Below are positions 1-8,749 of a stretch of 64,000 bases of DNA, piece by piece. The stretch lies in the NCBI RefSeq assembly GCF_015461845.1, contig NZ_JACOPW010000001.1, forward strand, positions 1,438,757 to 1,502,756, read 5' to 3'. The notes beneath the pieces were generated by a model. That model saw only the letters and a program-made list of their open reading frames with translations. It was not told where the DNA came from and searched no databases. The DNA is from Pseudomonas mucoides. GTDB lineage: Bacteria > Pseudomonadota > Gammaproteobacteria > Pseudomonadales > Pseudomonadaceae. A program made the translations under genes and the position numbers. The stretch's first letter is position 1. Every line of letters begins with the position of its first letter.

Positions 1-232
1 TGTATTCGCCCTTGGCGGTGTCATCGGCCACGTTACGCGGGATCGGCAGCAGCGGATCCAGACGTTTGGCGGTGGTGACATCCGGTGGCAATTGCATGGG
101 TGCTGTCTGTTGCGCTTCCAGGTAGTCGCTACCACGGTCACGGAAATAACCTTCCGGGCCCCAGACCCATCCACAGCCACTGGTGCTGGAGATAATCAAG
201 GCAAGTGCGGAAAGTCCGGCCATTCGCTTCAT
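1..232 (-). CDS. bamC: Outer membrane assembly lipoprotein BamC (partial, C-terminus outside window)
   Basis: This is the N-terminal part of the BamC (NlpB) lipoprotein, an accessory subunit of the BAM complex that inserts beta-barrel proteins into the outer membrane. The visible product starts MKRMAGLSALALIIS and has a lipobox-like TSGC, so the mature protein should begin at that Cys. It continues with GWVWGPEGYFRDR and a stretch rich in Pro and Leu (MQLPPDVTTAKRLDPLLPIP), typical of the unstructured N-terminus of BamC. The gene runs off the left edge. It starts 17 bp after the dapA stop, so it is almost certainly in the dapA transcript, the usual arrangement in Pseudomonas (dapA-bamC-purC). 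Confidence 0.9.
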   Translation of the reverse strand, partial: MKRMAGLSALALIISSTSGCGWVWGPEGYFRDRGSDYLEAQQTAPMQLPPDVTTAKRLDPLLPIPRNVADDTAKGEY

Positions 233-249
233 GCGTTGTACTTCCTCAA

Positions 250-1128
250 TTAAACCAGGACGCCGCACTGGCGCAGGGCCGAGCGAAGCGTTTCATGACA
301 AGGTGTGCTCAGCCAGGTCAGCGGCAGGCGAATGCCTTCATGCATCAGGCCCATTTCGACCAAAGCCCACTTCACCGGAATCGGGTTGGCTTCGATGAAC
401 AGGTCCTTGTGCAGCGGCATCAATTTTTCGTTGATGGCCCGCGCAGTCTCGGCGTCGCCCTTGAGCGCGGCCTCGCACAGGTCGGCCATTTCGCGCGGGG
501 CGACGTTGGCGGTGACAGAGATATTGCCCTTGCCGCCCATCAGGATCAGCTCGACAGCGGTCGGATCATCGCCGGACAGCACGATGAAGTCCTTGCTCAC
601 GCCATCAAGGATTGCCTTGGCACGTTTCAGGTCGCCAGTGGCTTCCTTGATACCGATGATGTTCGGCACGGTGGACAGGCGAATCACGGTCTCGGCCTGC
701 ATGTCGCAGGAGGTGCGGCCAGGAACGTTGTAGAGGATCTGTGGAATGTCGACCGATTCAGCGATGTGCTTGAAATGCTGGTACAAGCCTTCCTGAGTCG
801 GCTTGTTGTAGTACGGAACGACCAGCAGGCAGGCATCGGCGCCGGCCGCTTTGGCGTTGCGGGTCAGTTCGACGGCTTCACGGGTCGAATTGGCGCCGGT
901 GCCGGCGATCACCGGAATACGACCATTGACCTGCTTGACCACGGCCTTGATGACCGCGATGTGCTCGTCTACGTCGAGGGTTGCCGACTCGCCGGTAGTA
1001 CCGACCGCGACAATGGCATGGGTGCCGTTTTCAAGGTGGAAGTCCACGAGTTTGCTGAGGCTGTCCCAGTCAAGACGCCCTTGTGCATCCATGGGTGTGA
1101 CCAGTGCCACCATACTGCCCGCAATCAT
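250..1128 (-). CDS. dapA: 4-hydroxy-tetrahydrodipicolinate synthase
   Basis: DapA condenses pyruvate with aspartate semialdehyde, the first committed step of lysine/diaminopimelate synthesis in the cytoplasm. The 292-residue product has the normal family length. Visible active-site parts are GTTGES (T44/T45), Tyr133 in ILYNVPGRT, Arg138, and the Schiff-base Lys161 in GIKEATG. I chose the ATG giving [12 protein letters not shown] because AGGAGC lies just upstream. A longer open frame reaching 1212 adds an N-terminus unlike the family. The next gene in the same direction is bamC, 17 bp away. Confidence 0.97.
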   Translation of the reverse strand: MIAGSMVALVTPMDAQGRLDWDSLSKLVDFHLENGTHAIVAVGTTGESATLDVDEHIAVIKAVVKQVNGRIPVIAGTGANSTREAVELTRNAKAAGADACLLVVPYYNKPTQEGLYQHFKHIAESVDIPQILYNVPGRTSCDMQAETVIRLSTVPNIIGIKEATGDLKRAKAILDGVSKDFIVLSGDDPTAVELILMGGKGNISVTANVAPREMADLCEAALKGDAETARAINEKLMPLHKDLFIEANPIPVKWALVEMGLMHEGIRLPLTWLSTPCHETLRSALRQCGVLV

Positions 1129-1453
1129 GAAACCGCTCCTGCCGGAAAAAGAGAGCGGTAATGGTACTGGCGCCAAGATGCTTGCACAAGCAAAGTACTG
1201 CGCTGCCGCCATTCCCCTTGGCGTTGCTTTTCGCTACCCTTCAGACTTTGATCGGTACTGATAAGCTCGTACGCCAGGTTCAAGCCTCCATTTACGGCAT
1301 CACAAGCCCCGATCCAGCGTTGCCACCCCTCGCTCCGGCCTCACTGGAGCACGTTGCAACTTGTGACTCGGGTTTTCTGAATTCGCATCCGCAGGCTTGT
1401 CCCCGAAAAAAGCCCTTAGTCGTACCGACCGCTCATCGCTTTAGGAATGCTGC
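1129..1453. other. Divergent intergenic region between dapA and the gcvR-like gene
   Basis: This stretch of about 325 bp separates two divergently transcribed genes and must hold both promoters. I see no convincing additional ORF, palindrome or RNA motif in it. The only clear element is the dapA ribosome binding site at its left edge. Confidence 0.5.
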
Positions 1454-2014
1454 ATGTCCACCCCCACAGTTCGCGAACAATTCCTTGTCATCAGTGCCCT
1501 CGGCGCCAACCCCATGGAGCTGACTAACGTCCTGTGCCGCGCCAGCCATGAAAATCGCTGCGCCGTGGTCACTTCCCGCCTGACCCGTCATGGCGAGTGC
1601 AGTGCGTTGATCCTCGAGATTTCCGGTAGCTGGGACGCCCTGGCGCGTCTGGAAGGCAGCTTGCCGAGCCTCTCCAAAAAGCATGCGTTCACCGTCAATG
1701 TGGTGCGCAGCGCGGCCCTGGAGAACCGTCCTCAGGCGCTGCCTTACGTGGCTTATGTCAGTTCGGCCTACCGGTCTGACATCATCAATGAGCTGTGCCA
1801 GTTCTTCATGGACCACAACGTCGAGTTGGAAAACCTGACCTGTGACACCTATCAGGCGCCACAAACCGGCGGCACCATGCTCAACGCCACGTTTACCGTG
1901 ACCTTGCCGGCTGGCGTGCAGATCAGCTGGCTGCGCGATCAGTTCCTGGATTTCGCCGACGCGCTGAACCTGGACGCGCTGATCGAACCGTGGCGCCCAC
2001 AAAACCCAATGTAA
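1454..2014 (+). CDS. GcvR-like ACT-domain regulator
   Basis: The 186-residue protein resembles GcvR, a regulator of the glycine cleavage system that works with GcvA in enterics. It consists of two ACT-like halves. The first begins at REQFLVISALGANPMELTNVL with the HENRC/CAVVTSRL pattern. The second begins near residue 95 (ALPYVAYVSSAYRSDIINEL). It has no DNA-binding domain. It is divergent from dapA and only 10 bp upstream of bcp, so the two are probably co-transcribed. The same dapA/gcvR/bcp order is common in pseudomonads. The exact target in Pseudomonas is not shown by the sequence. Confidence 0.85.
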   Translation: MSTPTVREQFLVISALGANPMELTNVLCRASHENRCAVVTSRLTRHGECSALILEISGSWDALARLEGSLPSLSKKHAFTVNVVRSAALENRPQALPYVAYVSSAYRSDIINELCQFFMDHNVELENLTCDTYQAPQTGGTMLNATFTVTLPAGVQISWLRDQFLDFADALNLDALIEPWRPQNPM

Positions 2015-2024
2015 GGAAGCTTTC

Positions 2025-2498
2025 ATGGCCGTTGCCATCGACCAACCGGTTGCCGACTTCGAAGCACCCGCCACCAATGGACAGACCGTCAGCCTCGCGG
2101 GCCTTAAAGGCAAGCAAGTGGTGATCTACTTCTATCCCAAGGACAGCACGCCGGGTTGCACCACTCAAGGTCAGGGCTTTCGCGATCAGCTTGAGGCGTT
2201 TAAAGCGGCCAACACCGAAGTGTTCGGCGTGTCGCGTGACAGCCTCAAGTCCCACGAAAACTTCAAGGCCAAGCAGGCGTTCACCTTCGAGCTGATCAGC
2301 GACAAGGAAGAAGCGCTTTGCCAGCTGTTTGATGTGATCAAGCTGAAGAAGCTGTATGGCAAGGAATACATGGGCGTCGATCGCAGCACGTTCCTGATCG
2401 ACAAGAACGGTGTACTGCGTCAGGAATGGCGCGGTGTGAAGGTGCCGGGGCATGTGGATGCGGTGTTGGCGGCGGCTCAGGCTTTGAATAAGGCCTGA
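2025..2498 (+). CDS. bcp: Thiol peroxidase Bcp (PrxQ-type peroxiredoxin)
   Basis: Bcp reduces hydrogen peroxide and organic hydroperoxides in the cytoplasm, using thioredoxin. The 157-residue product has the AhpC/TSA fold signature FYPKDSTPGCT with peroxidatic Cys45. The position five residues later, where E. coli Bcp has its resolving Cys50, is Gln50 here. The only other Cys lies near residue 99 (EALCQLF), so the protein resembles the PrxQ forms without the adjacent resolving Cys. AAGGAAG precedes the ATG. The gene follows the gcvR-like gene with 10 bp between them, and the stop codon sits in a terminator stem. Confidence 0.95.
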   Translation: MAVAIDQPVADFEAPATNGQTVSLAGLKGKQVVIYFYPKDSTPGCTTQGQGFRDQLEAFKAANTEVFGVSRDSLKSHENFKAKQAFTFELISDKEEALCQLFDVIKLKKLYGKEYMGVDRSTFLIDKNGVLRQEWRGVKVPGHVDAVLAAAQALNKA

Positions 2499-2505
2499 TT
2501 TTTTT
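2477..2505 (+). terminator. Rho-independent terminator overlapping the bcp stop codon
   Basis: TCAGGC and GCCTGA form a stem around a nine- to ten-base loop, followed directly by a run of seven T. The TGA stop of bcp is the last triplet of the right arm, so the terminator is partly coding sequence. Confidence 0.65.
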
Positions 2506-2522
2506 GGCGCCTGTTACGACGC

Positions 2523-2589
2523 TATCGCGAGCAAGCTCGGCCCCACAGGTATCGTGATATTCCTGTGGGACTGAGCTTGCTCGGGATGG
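2523..2589. repeat. REP/REPIN palindrome
   Basis: Imperfect inverted repeat with arms related to ATCGCGAGCAAGCTC and its complement, separated by a short spacer containing CCCACAGG..CCTGTGGG. It is one of a family of related elements in this window (also near 14.1, 20.7, 36.3, 38.8, 42.0, 45.8 and 59.3 kb). This copy lies between the convergent genes bcp and the PerM-like permease. Confidence 0.85.
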
Positions 2590-2612
2590 AGGCCATCAGC
2601 CTCACTGTAGTA

Positions 2613-3683
2613 CTAAAGCAGCGGCGCGACTTCTGGCTCCTTGCGCGGCCACGCATCCAGCACGGCCTTGAACAGCGTCGCCAGCGGAATCGCAAAAAAC
2701 ACCCCCCAGAATCCCCACAACCCGCCAAACAACAGCACCGCGCAAATGATCGCGACCGGGTGCAGGTTGACCGCCTCCGAGAACAGCAATGGCACCAGCA
2801 CGTTGCCGTCCAGCGTCTGAATGATCCCGTAGACCGCCATCAAATAGATGAACTGATCGCTCCAGCCCCACTGGAACAGAGCAATCAGCATGACCGGCAC
2901 GGTCACTACCACAGCGCCGACGTAAGGCACCACCACCGACACGCCCACCAGCAAGGCCAGCAGCGCGGCGTAGTTAAGCCCCAGCACGACAAAACCGATG
3001 TAGGTCACACCGCCGCAGATGAAGATCTCGATGACCTTGCCGCGAATGTAATTGGCAATCTGCCGATTCATTTCATGAGCGACGCGGGTGATCAACGCCC
3101 GTTCACGGGGCAGATAACCGCGCACCCACTGGCCGATCATCTCCCGGTCCTTGAGGAAGAAGAACACCAGGATCGGCACCAGAACGAGGTAGATCATGAT
3201 GTTCACCAGCAACGGCAGACTCGACAACGAGAACGTCAGCGCCCACTGGCCGAATTTGCCGATCTCGCCCCGTGCCACTTCGATGGCCTGCAATACCTGC
3301 TCATCGGACACCAGATGCGGATAGCGCTCGGGCAGCAGCAATAACAGCGACTGCCACTTGGCGAGCATGCCGGGCAACTCGTTGAACAGCGTAATCAGCT
3401 GATGCCACAGCAGCGGCACCAGGACAATCATGAAGACCAGCAGCGCCCCCATGAACAGTGTGAACACCAGCCCCACCGCCACGCCACCGGGCATGCGCAA
3501 ACGTTCGAGGGTGGCCACCAGGCCATGCATGAGGTACGCCAGCACCATCCCGGCCAGTACCGGCGCGAGCATGCCGCCCAAGGTGAGCACGGCGGTGAAT
3601 GCCAGCACCAGCAGCACCGCCAGCACCACGGCTTCTTCATCGGAAAAGTAGCGCTGAATCCAGTCGCGTAACACCTTGAACAT
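2613..3683 (-). CDS. AI-2E/PerM family membrane permease
   Basis: The 356-residue product belongs to the AI-2E transporter (PerM/YdiK/TqsA) family of inner-membrane proteins with about eight membrane segments. Hydrophobic blocks occur at residues ~17-65 (two or three helices starting VVLAVLLVLAF), ~70-95, ~155-180, and in a C-terminal cluster from ~215 to 335. The substrate cannot be deduced, and family members differ. The ATG at 3683 is preferred because AAGGAA precedes it; one codon upstream is a TTG. The TusA-like gene is 31 bp upstream in the same direction. Confidence 0.85.
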   Translation of the reverse strand: MFKVLRDWIQRYFSDEEAVVLAVLLVLAFTAVLTLGGMLAPVLAGMVLAYLMHGLVATLERLRMPGGVAVGLVFTLFMGALLVFMIVLVPLLWHQLITLFNELPGMLAKWQSLLLLLPERYPHLVSDEQVLQAIEVARGEIGKFGQWALTFSLSSLPLLVNIMIYLVLVPILVFFFLKDREMIGQWVRGYLPRERALITRVAHEMNRQIANYIRGKVIEIFICGGVTYIGFVVLGLNYAALLALLVGVSVVVPYVGAVVVTVPVMLIALFQWGWSDQFIYLMAVYGIIQTLDGNVLVPLLFSEAVNLHPVAIICAVLLFGGLWGFWGVFFAIPLATLFKAVLDAWPRKEPEVAPLL

Positions 3684-3714
3684 CAATATTCCTTAAAAAC
3701 GAACGCAGCAGGTT

Positions 3715-3954
3715 TCAGGCTTTTTTTAACCAGTAGCGGTAAACACCCGCCTCATCTTCTTCGCGAAGCAGCGTATGACCGGCCAATCGGGCAAAGGTGC
3801 GGAAGTCACGCTGCGAACCCGCATCCGTGGCGATTACCTTGAGCACCGCGCCGCTGGCCAGGCGATTGAGCTCCAGCTTGGCCTTGAGCAAGGGCAACGG
3901 ACAATTCAGGCCGCTGGCGTCCAGTTCGACGTCATGCTCTACAGCGTCGGTCAT
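3715..3954 (-). CDS. TusA/SirA-family sulfur carrier protein
   Basis: This small cytoplasmic protein of 79 residues has the family signature LDASGLNCPLPLLKAK, in which the Cys of the CPxP-type motif carries a persulfide in TusA-like proteins. Full TusA acts in 2-thiouridine tRNA modification, but several paralogues exist in pseudomonads, so the precise role is uncertain. It precedes the PerM-like gene (31 bp) and is divergent from the M48 protease gene. Confidence 0.85.
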   Translation of the reverse strand: MTDAVEHDVELDASGLNCPLPLLKAKLELNRLASGAVLKVIATDAGSQRDFRTFARLAGHTLLREEDEAGVYRYWLKKA

Positions 3955-4052
3955 TGTTTCACTCCGAGTCAGGTGGTTGAGTTGCCTAGAATATCTGGTC
4001 CCAAGCCCAGTGTCCGGCTACAGTAAGGTCTTTGTCGACTAAGGCTTTGTGC

Positions 4053-5486
4053 ATGACTTTTTTGCGCCCTACCCTGCTGACGCTCGCTTGCCTGCTTGCC
4101 TCACCGGGCTTTGCCGACGACCTGCCGTCACTCGGCGACGCCAGTTCTGCCATCGTCTCGCCACAACAGGAACACCAGTTGGGCCGTGCGTGGCTGGCGC
4201 TGTTGCGCAGCCAGGTGGCGCAGCTCAACGATCCGCAGCTCAAGGATTACGTCGAATCCAGCGTTTACCGACTGGTGGAGACCAGCCAGGTCAATGACCG
4301 GCGCCTGGAGTTCATCCTGATCAACAGCCCGCAGCTCAACGCCTTTGCGGCGCCGGGCGGGATTGTCGGGGTCAACGGCGGCTTGTTCCTCAATGCGCAG
4401 ACCGAGGGTGAATACGCCTCGGTACTGGCTCACGAATTGGCTCACTTGTCGCAACGCCACTTTGCCCGTGGCATTGAAGCCCAGCAACGCATGCAAGTGC
4501 CGATGATGGCCGCCCTGCTGGCCGGGATCGTGATTGCGGCGGCCGGTGCCGGCGATGCCGGGATCGCGGCCATTGCGAGTACGCAAGCGGCGGCGATCCA
4601 GGAACAGCGACGCTTCTCGCGTCAGAACGAACAGGAAGCCGACCGCATCGGCATCGTCAATCTGGAAAAAGCCGGTTACGACCCGCGCTCGATGCCGACC
4701 ATGTTCGAGCGCTTGGGGCGCCAGTACCGCTTCGACGCCAAGCCACCGGAATTCCTGCTGACTCACCCGGTCACCGAATCGCGGATCGCCGACACCCGCA
4801 ACCGCGCCGAACAGGCTCCGCAGGGCGGCATCGAGGACACCCTGCGTTATCAGCTGATTCGCGCGCGCGTCCAGTTGTTCTACGAAGAAACCCCTGGCCT
4901 GGGCGCCAAGCGCTTCCGTGCCCTGCTTGAAGAAAACCCGAAAAACGATGTCGCGCGCTATGGCCTGGCCATCGCCCAGATCAAGGGGGGTCAGTTGAAT
5001 GAAGCTCGGGAGAACCTCAAGCCTCTGCTGGCCAAGGCGCCGAACGAGATCATCTATAACCTGGCGGAAGTCGATCTGGACATCACCAACAATCGCCTGC
5101 CGGATGCTCAATCACGCGTCGACCGGTTGCTCACGCAATACCCCGGCAACTATCCGCTGAATCAGGTGCGTGTCGATCTGCTGCTGAAACAGAACCGCAC
5201 CGCCGATGCTGAAAAGGCATTGGAAGGCCTGCTCAAGTCACGCCCGGACGATCCTGACGTGTGGTATCAGGTGGCCGAGACTCGCGGCCTTTCCGGCAAC
5301 ATCATCGGCCTGCATCAAGCTCGCGCGGAGTACTTTGCATTGGTCGGCGACTATCGTCAGGCCATTCAGCAACTGGACTTCGCCAAGCGTAAGGCTGGCA
5401 GCAACTTCCCGTTGTCTTCGCGTATCGATGCACGTCAGCGTGAGTTGATGGAGCAGGAGCGCATGATCAAGGACATGATGGGCTGA
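4053..5486 (+). CDS. Periplasmic M48 zinc metalloprotease with TPR domain (BepA-like)
   Basis: The 477-residue protein resembles BepA (YfgC), a periplasmic protease-chaperone for outer-membrane proteins such as LptD. A signal peptide is visible (FLRPTLLTLACLLASPGFA, cleaved near residue 21). The peptidase M48 domain carries HELAH at residues 127-131, and the third zinc ligand is probably the Glu in NEQEADRIG. The C-terminal half from about residue 270 is helical and TPR-like (NDVARYGLAIAQIKGGQLNEA and similar units). I chose the ATG at 4053 over an in-frame TTG at 4032 because it begins the signal peptide directly. It is convergent with mucD and they share a terminator. Confidence 0.92.
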   Translation: MTFLRPTLLTLACLLASPGFADDLPSLGDASSAIVSPQQEHQLGRAWLALLRSQVAQLNDPQLKDYVESSVYRLVETSQVNDRRLEFILINSPQLNAFAAPGGIVGVNGGLFLNAQTEGEYASVLAHELAHLSQRHFARGIEAQQRMQVPMMAALLAGIVIAAAGAGDAGIAAIASTQAAAIQEQRRFSRQNEQEADRIGIVNLEKAGYDPRSMPTMFERLGRQYRFDAKPPEFLLTHPVTESRIADTRNRAEQAPQGGIEDTLRYQLIRARVQLFYEETPGLGAKRFRALLEENPKNDVARYGLAIAQIKGGQLNEARENLKPLLAKAPNEIIYNLAEVDLDITNNRLPDAQSRVDRLLTQYPGNYPLNQVRVDLLLKQNRTADAEKALEGLLKSRPDDPDVWYQVAETRGLSGNIIGLHQARAEYFALVGDYRQAIQQLDFAKRKAGSNFPLSSRIDARQRELMEQERMIKDMMG

Positions 5487-5511
5487 CGGCCTGGCTGCAA
5501 ATTCCGGGCAC

Positions 5512-5541
5512 AAAAAAACGCCTCTTTCGAGGCGTTTTTTT
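5512..5541. terminator. Bidirectional rho-independent terminator
   Basis: A(7)CGCCTC-TTTC-GAGGCGT(7) forms a perfect stem flanked by A and T runs, so it can stop transcription from both the protease gene (+) and mucD (-). Confidence 0.93.
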
Positions 5542-5559
5542 ATTCAGCCAACAACCGGC

Positions 5560-6984
5560 TTATTCAGCCAGTTTGAAGGTGATGAAGCTGGCACGACCTT
5601 GACGCAGAACCCGCATCGATACCGATCGGTTCTTCGGCAGCGCCTTGGCAATCTCGGTGAACTCCTTGCTGGAGCTGATGGCCTGGTTGTTCAGGTGAGT
5701 GATGATGTCACCTGGTTGCAAGCCAATCAGCGAGGCAGGACCGTCCTGAACTTCCTTGATCACCACACCACCTTTGAGGTCGTAGGTTTTCTTCTGCTCA
5801 TCAGACAGTTCGGCGACGGCGACACCCAAACGATTGCTGCTGATTTCAACGCCCGACTTAGGCATCGAATCCAGTTCTTTGCCTTCGTCAGGAATCGCGC
5901 CGACCGTCAGTTCGACGTTCTTGCGTTTGCCTTCGCGAATCACTTCAAGATTGGCCTTGGCGCCCGCTTTCAGTGCGCCTACCAGATGTGGCAAATCGGC
6001 CGACATGACGATCGGCTGACCGTTCATGCTCAGGATCACGTCGCCCACTTGCAGGCCACCCTTGGCTGCCGGGCCATCGTCCTGGATCTGAGCGACCAGC
6101 GCACCGGCCGGTTTCTCAAGACCAAACGACTCGGCCAGGTCCTTGTTCACTTCCTGAATCACCACACCCAACCAGCCACGGCTGACTTTGCCACCGTCTT
6201 TGAGCTGATTGGAAACATCCATGGCAACATCGATAGGGATCGCGAACGATACGCCCATGAAGCCCCCGGAGCGGGTGTAGATCTGCGAGTTGATCCCGAC
6301 CACTTCGCCATTAAGGTTGAACAGCGGGCCACCCGAGTTACCCGGGTTGATCGGCACGTCGGTCTGGATGAACGGCACATAGTTTTCGTTTGGCAGGCTA
6401 CGCCCGATGGCGCTGACGATGCCTTGGGTCACGGTGTGGTCGAAACCGAACGGCGAACCGATGGCAACCACCCACTGACCGGCTTTCAGGTCCTGGGATT
6501 TGCCGAGTTTAAGCACTGGCAGGCCCTTGCCTTCAATCTTCAGCAGCGCCACGTCGGAACGTGGATCAGTGCCGACCAGCTTGGCTTTCAGCTCACTGCG
6601 ATCAGCAAGACGCACGAGGATTTCATCCGCATCGGCAATCACATGGTTGTTGGTCAGGATGTAGCCATCAGGCGAAATGATGAAGCCAGAACCCAAGGAC
6701 TGGGCTTCACGCTGGCGATCACCACGAGGCGAACGCGGTTGAGGCATGCCCCTCTCGAAGAACTGGCGCAGCTGTGGCGGCAGGTCTTCAAGGTCCGGCA
6801 TTTGCCCGGACACTTTGCGGTCCGGCAGTTTCTGGGTGGTACTGATGTTCACCACGGCAGGCGAGGCCTGCTCGACCAACTGGGTGAAATCAGGCAGTTC
6901 GACCGCTTGCGCAGTGACCGCCTGACCGAGTACCAGCACGGTGGCAACAATGGAAAGGTAAGACTTCAAGCGTGGTATCGACAT
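5560..6984 (-). CDS. mucD: Periplasmic serine protease MucD (DegP/HtrA family)
   Basis: MucD degrades misfolded periplasmic proteins and restrains AlgU activity and alginate production in Pseudomonas. The 474-residue product has a signal peptide (SIVATVLVLGQAVTAQA) and a trypsin-like domain with His in LTNNHVIADADE, Asp in SDVALLKIE and Ser in GNSGGPLF. Two PDZ domains follow (about residues 260-360 and 385-470). I chose the ATG at 6984 because GGGAG lies upstream and the length matches known MucD. It lies 182 bp from mucB, and no mucC reading frame is present in that gap. Confidence 0.96.
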   Translation of the reverse strand: MSIPRLKSYLSIVATVLVLGQAVTAQAVELPDFTQLVEQASPAVVNISTTQKLPDRKVSGQMPDLEDLPPQLRQFFERGMPQPRSPRGDRQREAQSLGSGFIISPDGYILTNNHVIADADEILVRLADRSELKAKLVGTDPRSDVALLKIEGKGLPVLKLGKSQDLKAGQWVVAIGSPFGFDHTVTQGIVSAIGRSLPNENYVPFIQTDVPINPGNSGGPLFNLNGEVVGINSQIYTRSGGFMGVSFAIPIDVAMDVSNQLKDGGKVSRGWLGVVIQEVNKDLAESFGLEKPAGALVAQIQDDGPAAKGGLQVGDVILSMNGQPIVMSADLPHLVGALKAGAKANLEVIREGKRKNVELTVGAIPDEGKELDSMPKSGVEISSNRLGVAVAELSDEQKKTYDLKGGVVIKEVQDGPASLIGLQPGDIITHLNNQAISSSKEFTEIAKALPKNRSVSMRVLRQGRASFITFKLAE

Positions 6985-7082
6985 ACGGCTCCCGTTACGA
7001 CGAGCATGGTTAAGCGATATGGAGCAAGGAACACCGGGAACAATACGCCGGTATTTTTGTTCCGGGAACAACAAAACAAGGC

Positions 7083-7100
7083 CAGAGCCGTGAGGCTCTG
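7083..7100 (-). terminator. Possible weak terminator or attenuator between mucB and mucD
   Basis: CAGAGCC-GTGA-GGCTCTG forms a 7-bp stem. On the minus strand it is followed by a T-rich but interrupted tract (CTTGTTTTGTTGTT). It could lower read-through from algU-mucA-mucB into mucD, implying a separate mucD promoter. Confidence 0.4.
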
Positions 7101-7166
7101 ACCTATAGAAAAATTCAGGTTTTTTTGCAAATTGAAATGCTCACCAAACATTTCGGTAATGACCCA

Positions 7167-8123
7167 CTACTTGGTTGCGGTGGCATCGGTGCGCATGGAC
7201 AGCGCAATCCGTTCTGCGGTGCCTATCGGGATCTCTCCGACCACGGTCACCATCACTTCGCCCTGAGGCGTGGTCAGACGGCGGGATACAGCAACGGTGG
7301 GGCCCAATTGTGTGCGAGTGTCCGTCACGGTTGCGCCATTCAACGGTTCAAGGAAAACCGAGAAACGCGCCAGGCCATCGTCATACATCAGACTGTTGAC
7401 CTGTGTTTTGGTCTCCGGATCTTTGCGAGCACTGCTGCTGGTCAACTCAAAACCGGGTGGTAGCCAGTCCGAATGCCACACCTGAGCGACCTTAATGGCG
7501 GAAGCCTTGTCACTGTCGAGGGTGACAGCCTTGCAATCATCACCCGCCTGCAAGTCTTTGTCAGACGGCACGTCAGCGGTATCCAGTTGTGTGAACTGGA
7601 ATCGCTCCAGCAACTGCCCTTTGTCATTGAGCAACAATGACTTGAGTGGCAGACCGGTTTCTTTGTCCAGATGGAGCTCAAAACCGTATCGATGCTGATC
7701 ACGTGGTGTCAGCGAAATAATCACTGCCGCACGCCCAGCCACACGCGACTTGCCGATGACGGCAAGGTCATACCAATTCTTTAACTTTTGTGGATCCAGT
7801 GCACGAGCAGCGGTATTGGGTGAATCCCCCAATCCTGCTATCAGGGTGCCGCTGACGCATTGAGTATGCCCATCAATGCGCACGACTTCCTGTGCGGAGC
7901 CGTCGAGCTGGAGTAAACGCTCTCGGACTTTGCCATCCTGGACGCGATGCCAGATGTTATGGGTAGAAAAACTACCGTTACGCTCGTAAACGAAAGTACC
8001 GTGAAAGCTTTGCTGTTGCTCGGCCTGGCCCAGACGGGTCAACCAGTCCTGGGCTTCATCAGCGTGGGCTGGTACGACAAACCAGCCTGCGAGCAGAAGC
8101 GAAAGTAGAGGTATGGCGCGCAT
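7167..8123 (-). CDS. mucB: Periplasmic sigma-factor regulator MucB (RseB)
   Basis: MucB binds the periplasmic part of MucA and shields it from the site-1 protease AlgW, keeping AlgU inactive. The 318-residue product has a signal peptide (RAIPLLSLLLAGWFVVPAHA), the N-terminal LolA-like lipid-sensing domain (from DWLTRLGQAEQQQSFHGTFVYER) and a smaller C-terminal domain from about residue 220. It begins 8 bp after the mucA stop and belongs to the algU operon. Confidence 0.96.
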   Translation of the reverse strand: MRAIPLLSLLLAGWFVVPAHADEAQDWLTRLGQAEQQQSFHGTFVYERNGSFSTHNIWHRVQDGKVRERLLQLDGSAQEVVRIDGHTQCVSGTLIAGLGDSPNTAARALDPQKLKNWYDLAVIGKSRVAGRAAVIISLTPRDQHRYGFELHLDKETGLPLKSLLLNDKGQLLERFQFTQLDTADVPSDKDLQAGDDCKAVTLDSDKASAIKVAQVWHSDWLPPGFELTSSSARKDPETKTQVNSLMYDDGLARFSVFLEPLNGATVTDTRTQLGPTVAVSRRLTTPQGEVMVTVVGEIPIGTAERIALSMRTDATATK

Positions 8124-8131
8124 GATCCTCC

Positions 8132-8719
8132 TTAGCGGTTTTCCAGGCTTGCTGCACGAGCATAAGGCAGAGCACTTTCAGTGCCTTTCAATGCAGCTTG
8201 TTGAGCATGTTGGCGCAAGTAGCTTGGCAGACGCTGATCGTGCCAGCCTGGCTGACCTTGCAATACACCGTTGGCCATAGGGCCAGTGGCATCCGAACTC
8301 TCATTGTAGCCTGCCAATACAGCTGGACCCTTGACCTGAGGAACGGCCAGACCCGGTTGATTGGATTGCTGAGCCAGTTCGACACCAGCGATCTCGTCCT
8401 GGTTGTACAAACGAACGCCGGCCAGTACAGCCAGTGTGACCGAAGCGGCTACTGCCAGGCGACCCAGGCTGCGCCATGGACCACGGGAGGCTTTTGCCGG
8501 TACGGCTTCGTCGGCCAACGCAGCAGACACTGCCGCAGCGATATCCAGACGTGGAAGCAGCAAGTCCTTGTGCATGACTGCCCGAGCGATTTGGTAACGA
8601 GCCCAGGTTTCACGGGTTTCAACATCGTCAAAGGCATTTAATACCCGACGCAATTCCAGTTCGTCCGCTTCGTTATCCATCACTGCGGACAGCGATTCCT
8701 GCAGGGCTTCACGACTCAT
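8132..8719 (-). CDS. mucA: Anti-sigma factor MucA
   Basis: MucA is the single-pass inner-membrane anti-sigma factor of AlgU. The 195-residue product has an N-terminal RseA-type sigma-binding domain (residues 1-80, ESLSAVMDNEADELELRR), one membrane segment at about 86-104 and a periplasmic domain. The known AlgW cut site in P. aeruginosa MucA, Ala136-Gly137, is matched exactly here by VLAGY (A136, G137). No truncation of the mucA22 kind is present, so the strain should be non-mucoid from this locus. It lies 30 bp after algU. Confidence 0.96.
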   Translation of the reverse strand: MSREALQESLSAVMDNEADELELRRVLNAFDDVETRETWARYQIARAVMHKDLLLPRLDIAAAVSAALADEAVPAKASRGPWRSLGRLAVAASVTLAVLAGVRLYNQDEIAGVELAQQSNQPGLAVPQVKGPAVLAGYNESSDATGPMANGVLQGQPGWHDQRLPSYLRQHAQQAALKGTESALPYARAASLENR

Positions 8720-8749
8720 GGCGTTCCTCTCTTGGCTGTCGCCGCTGTC

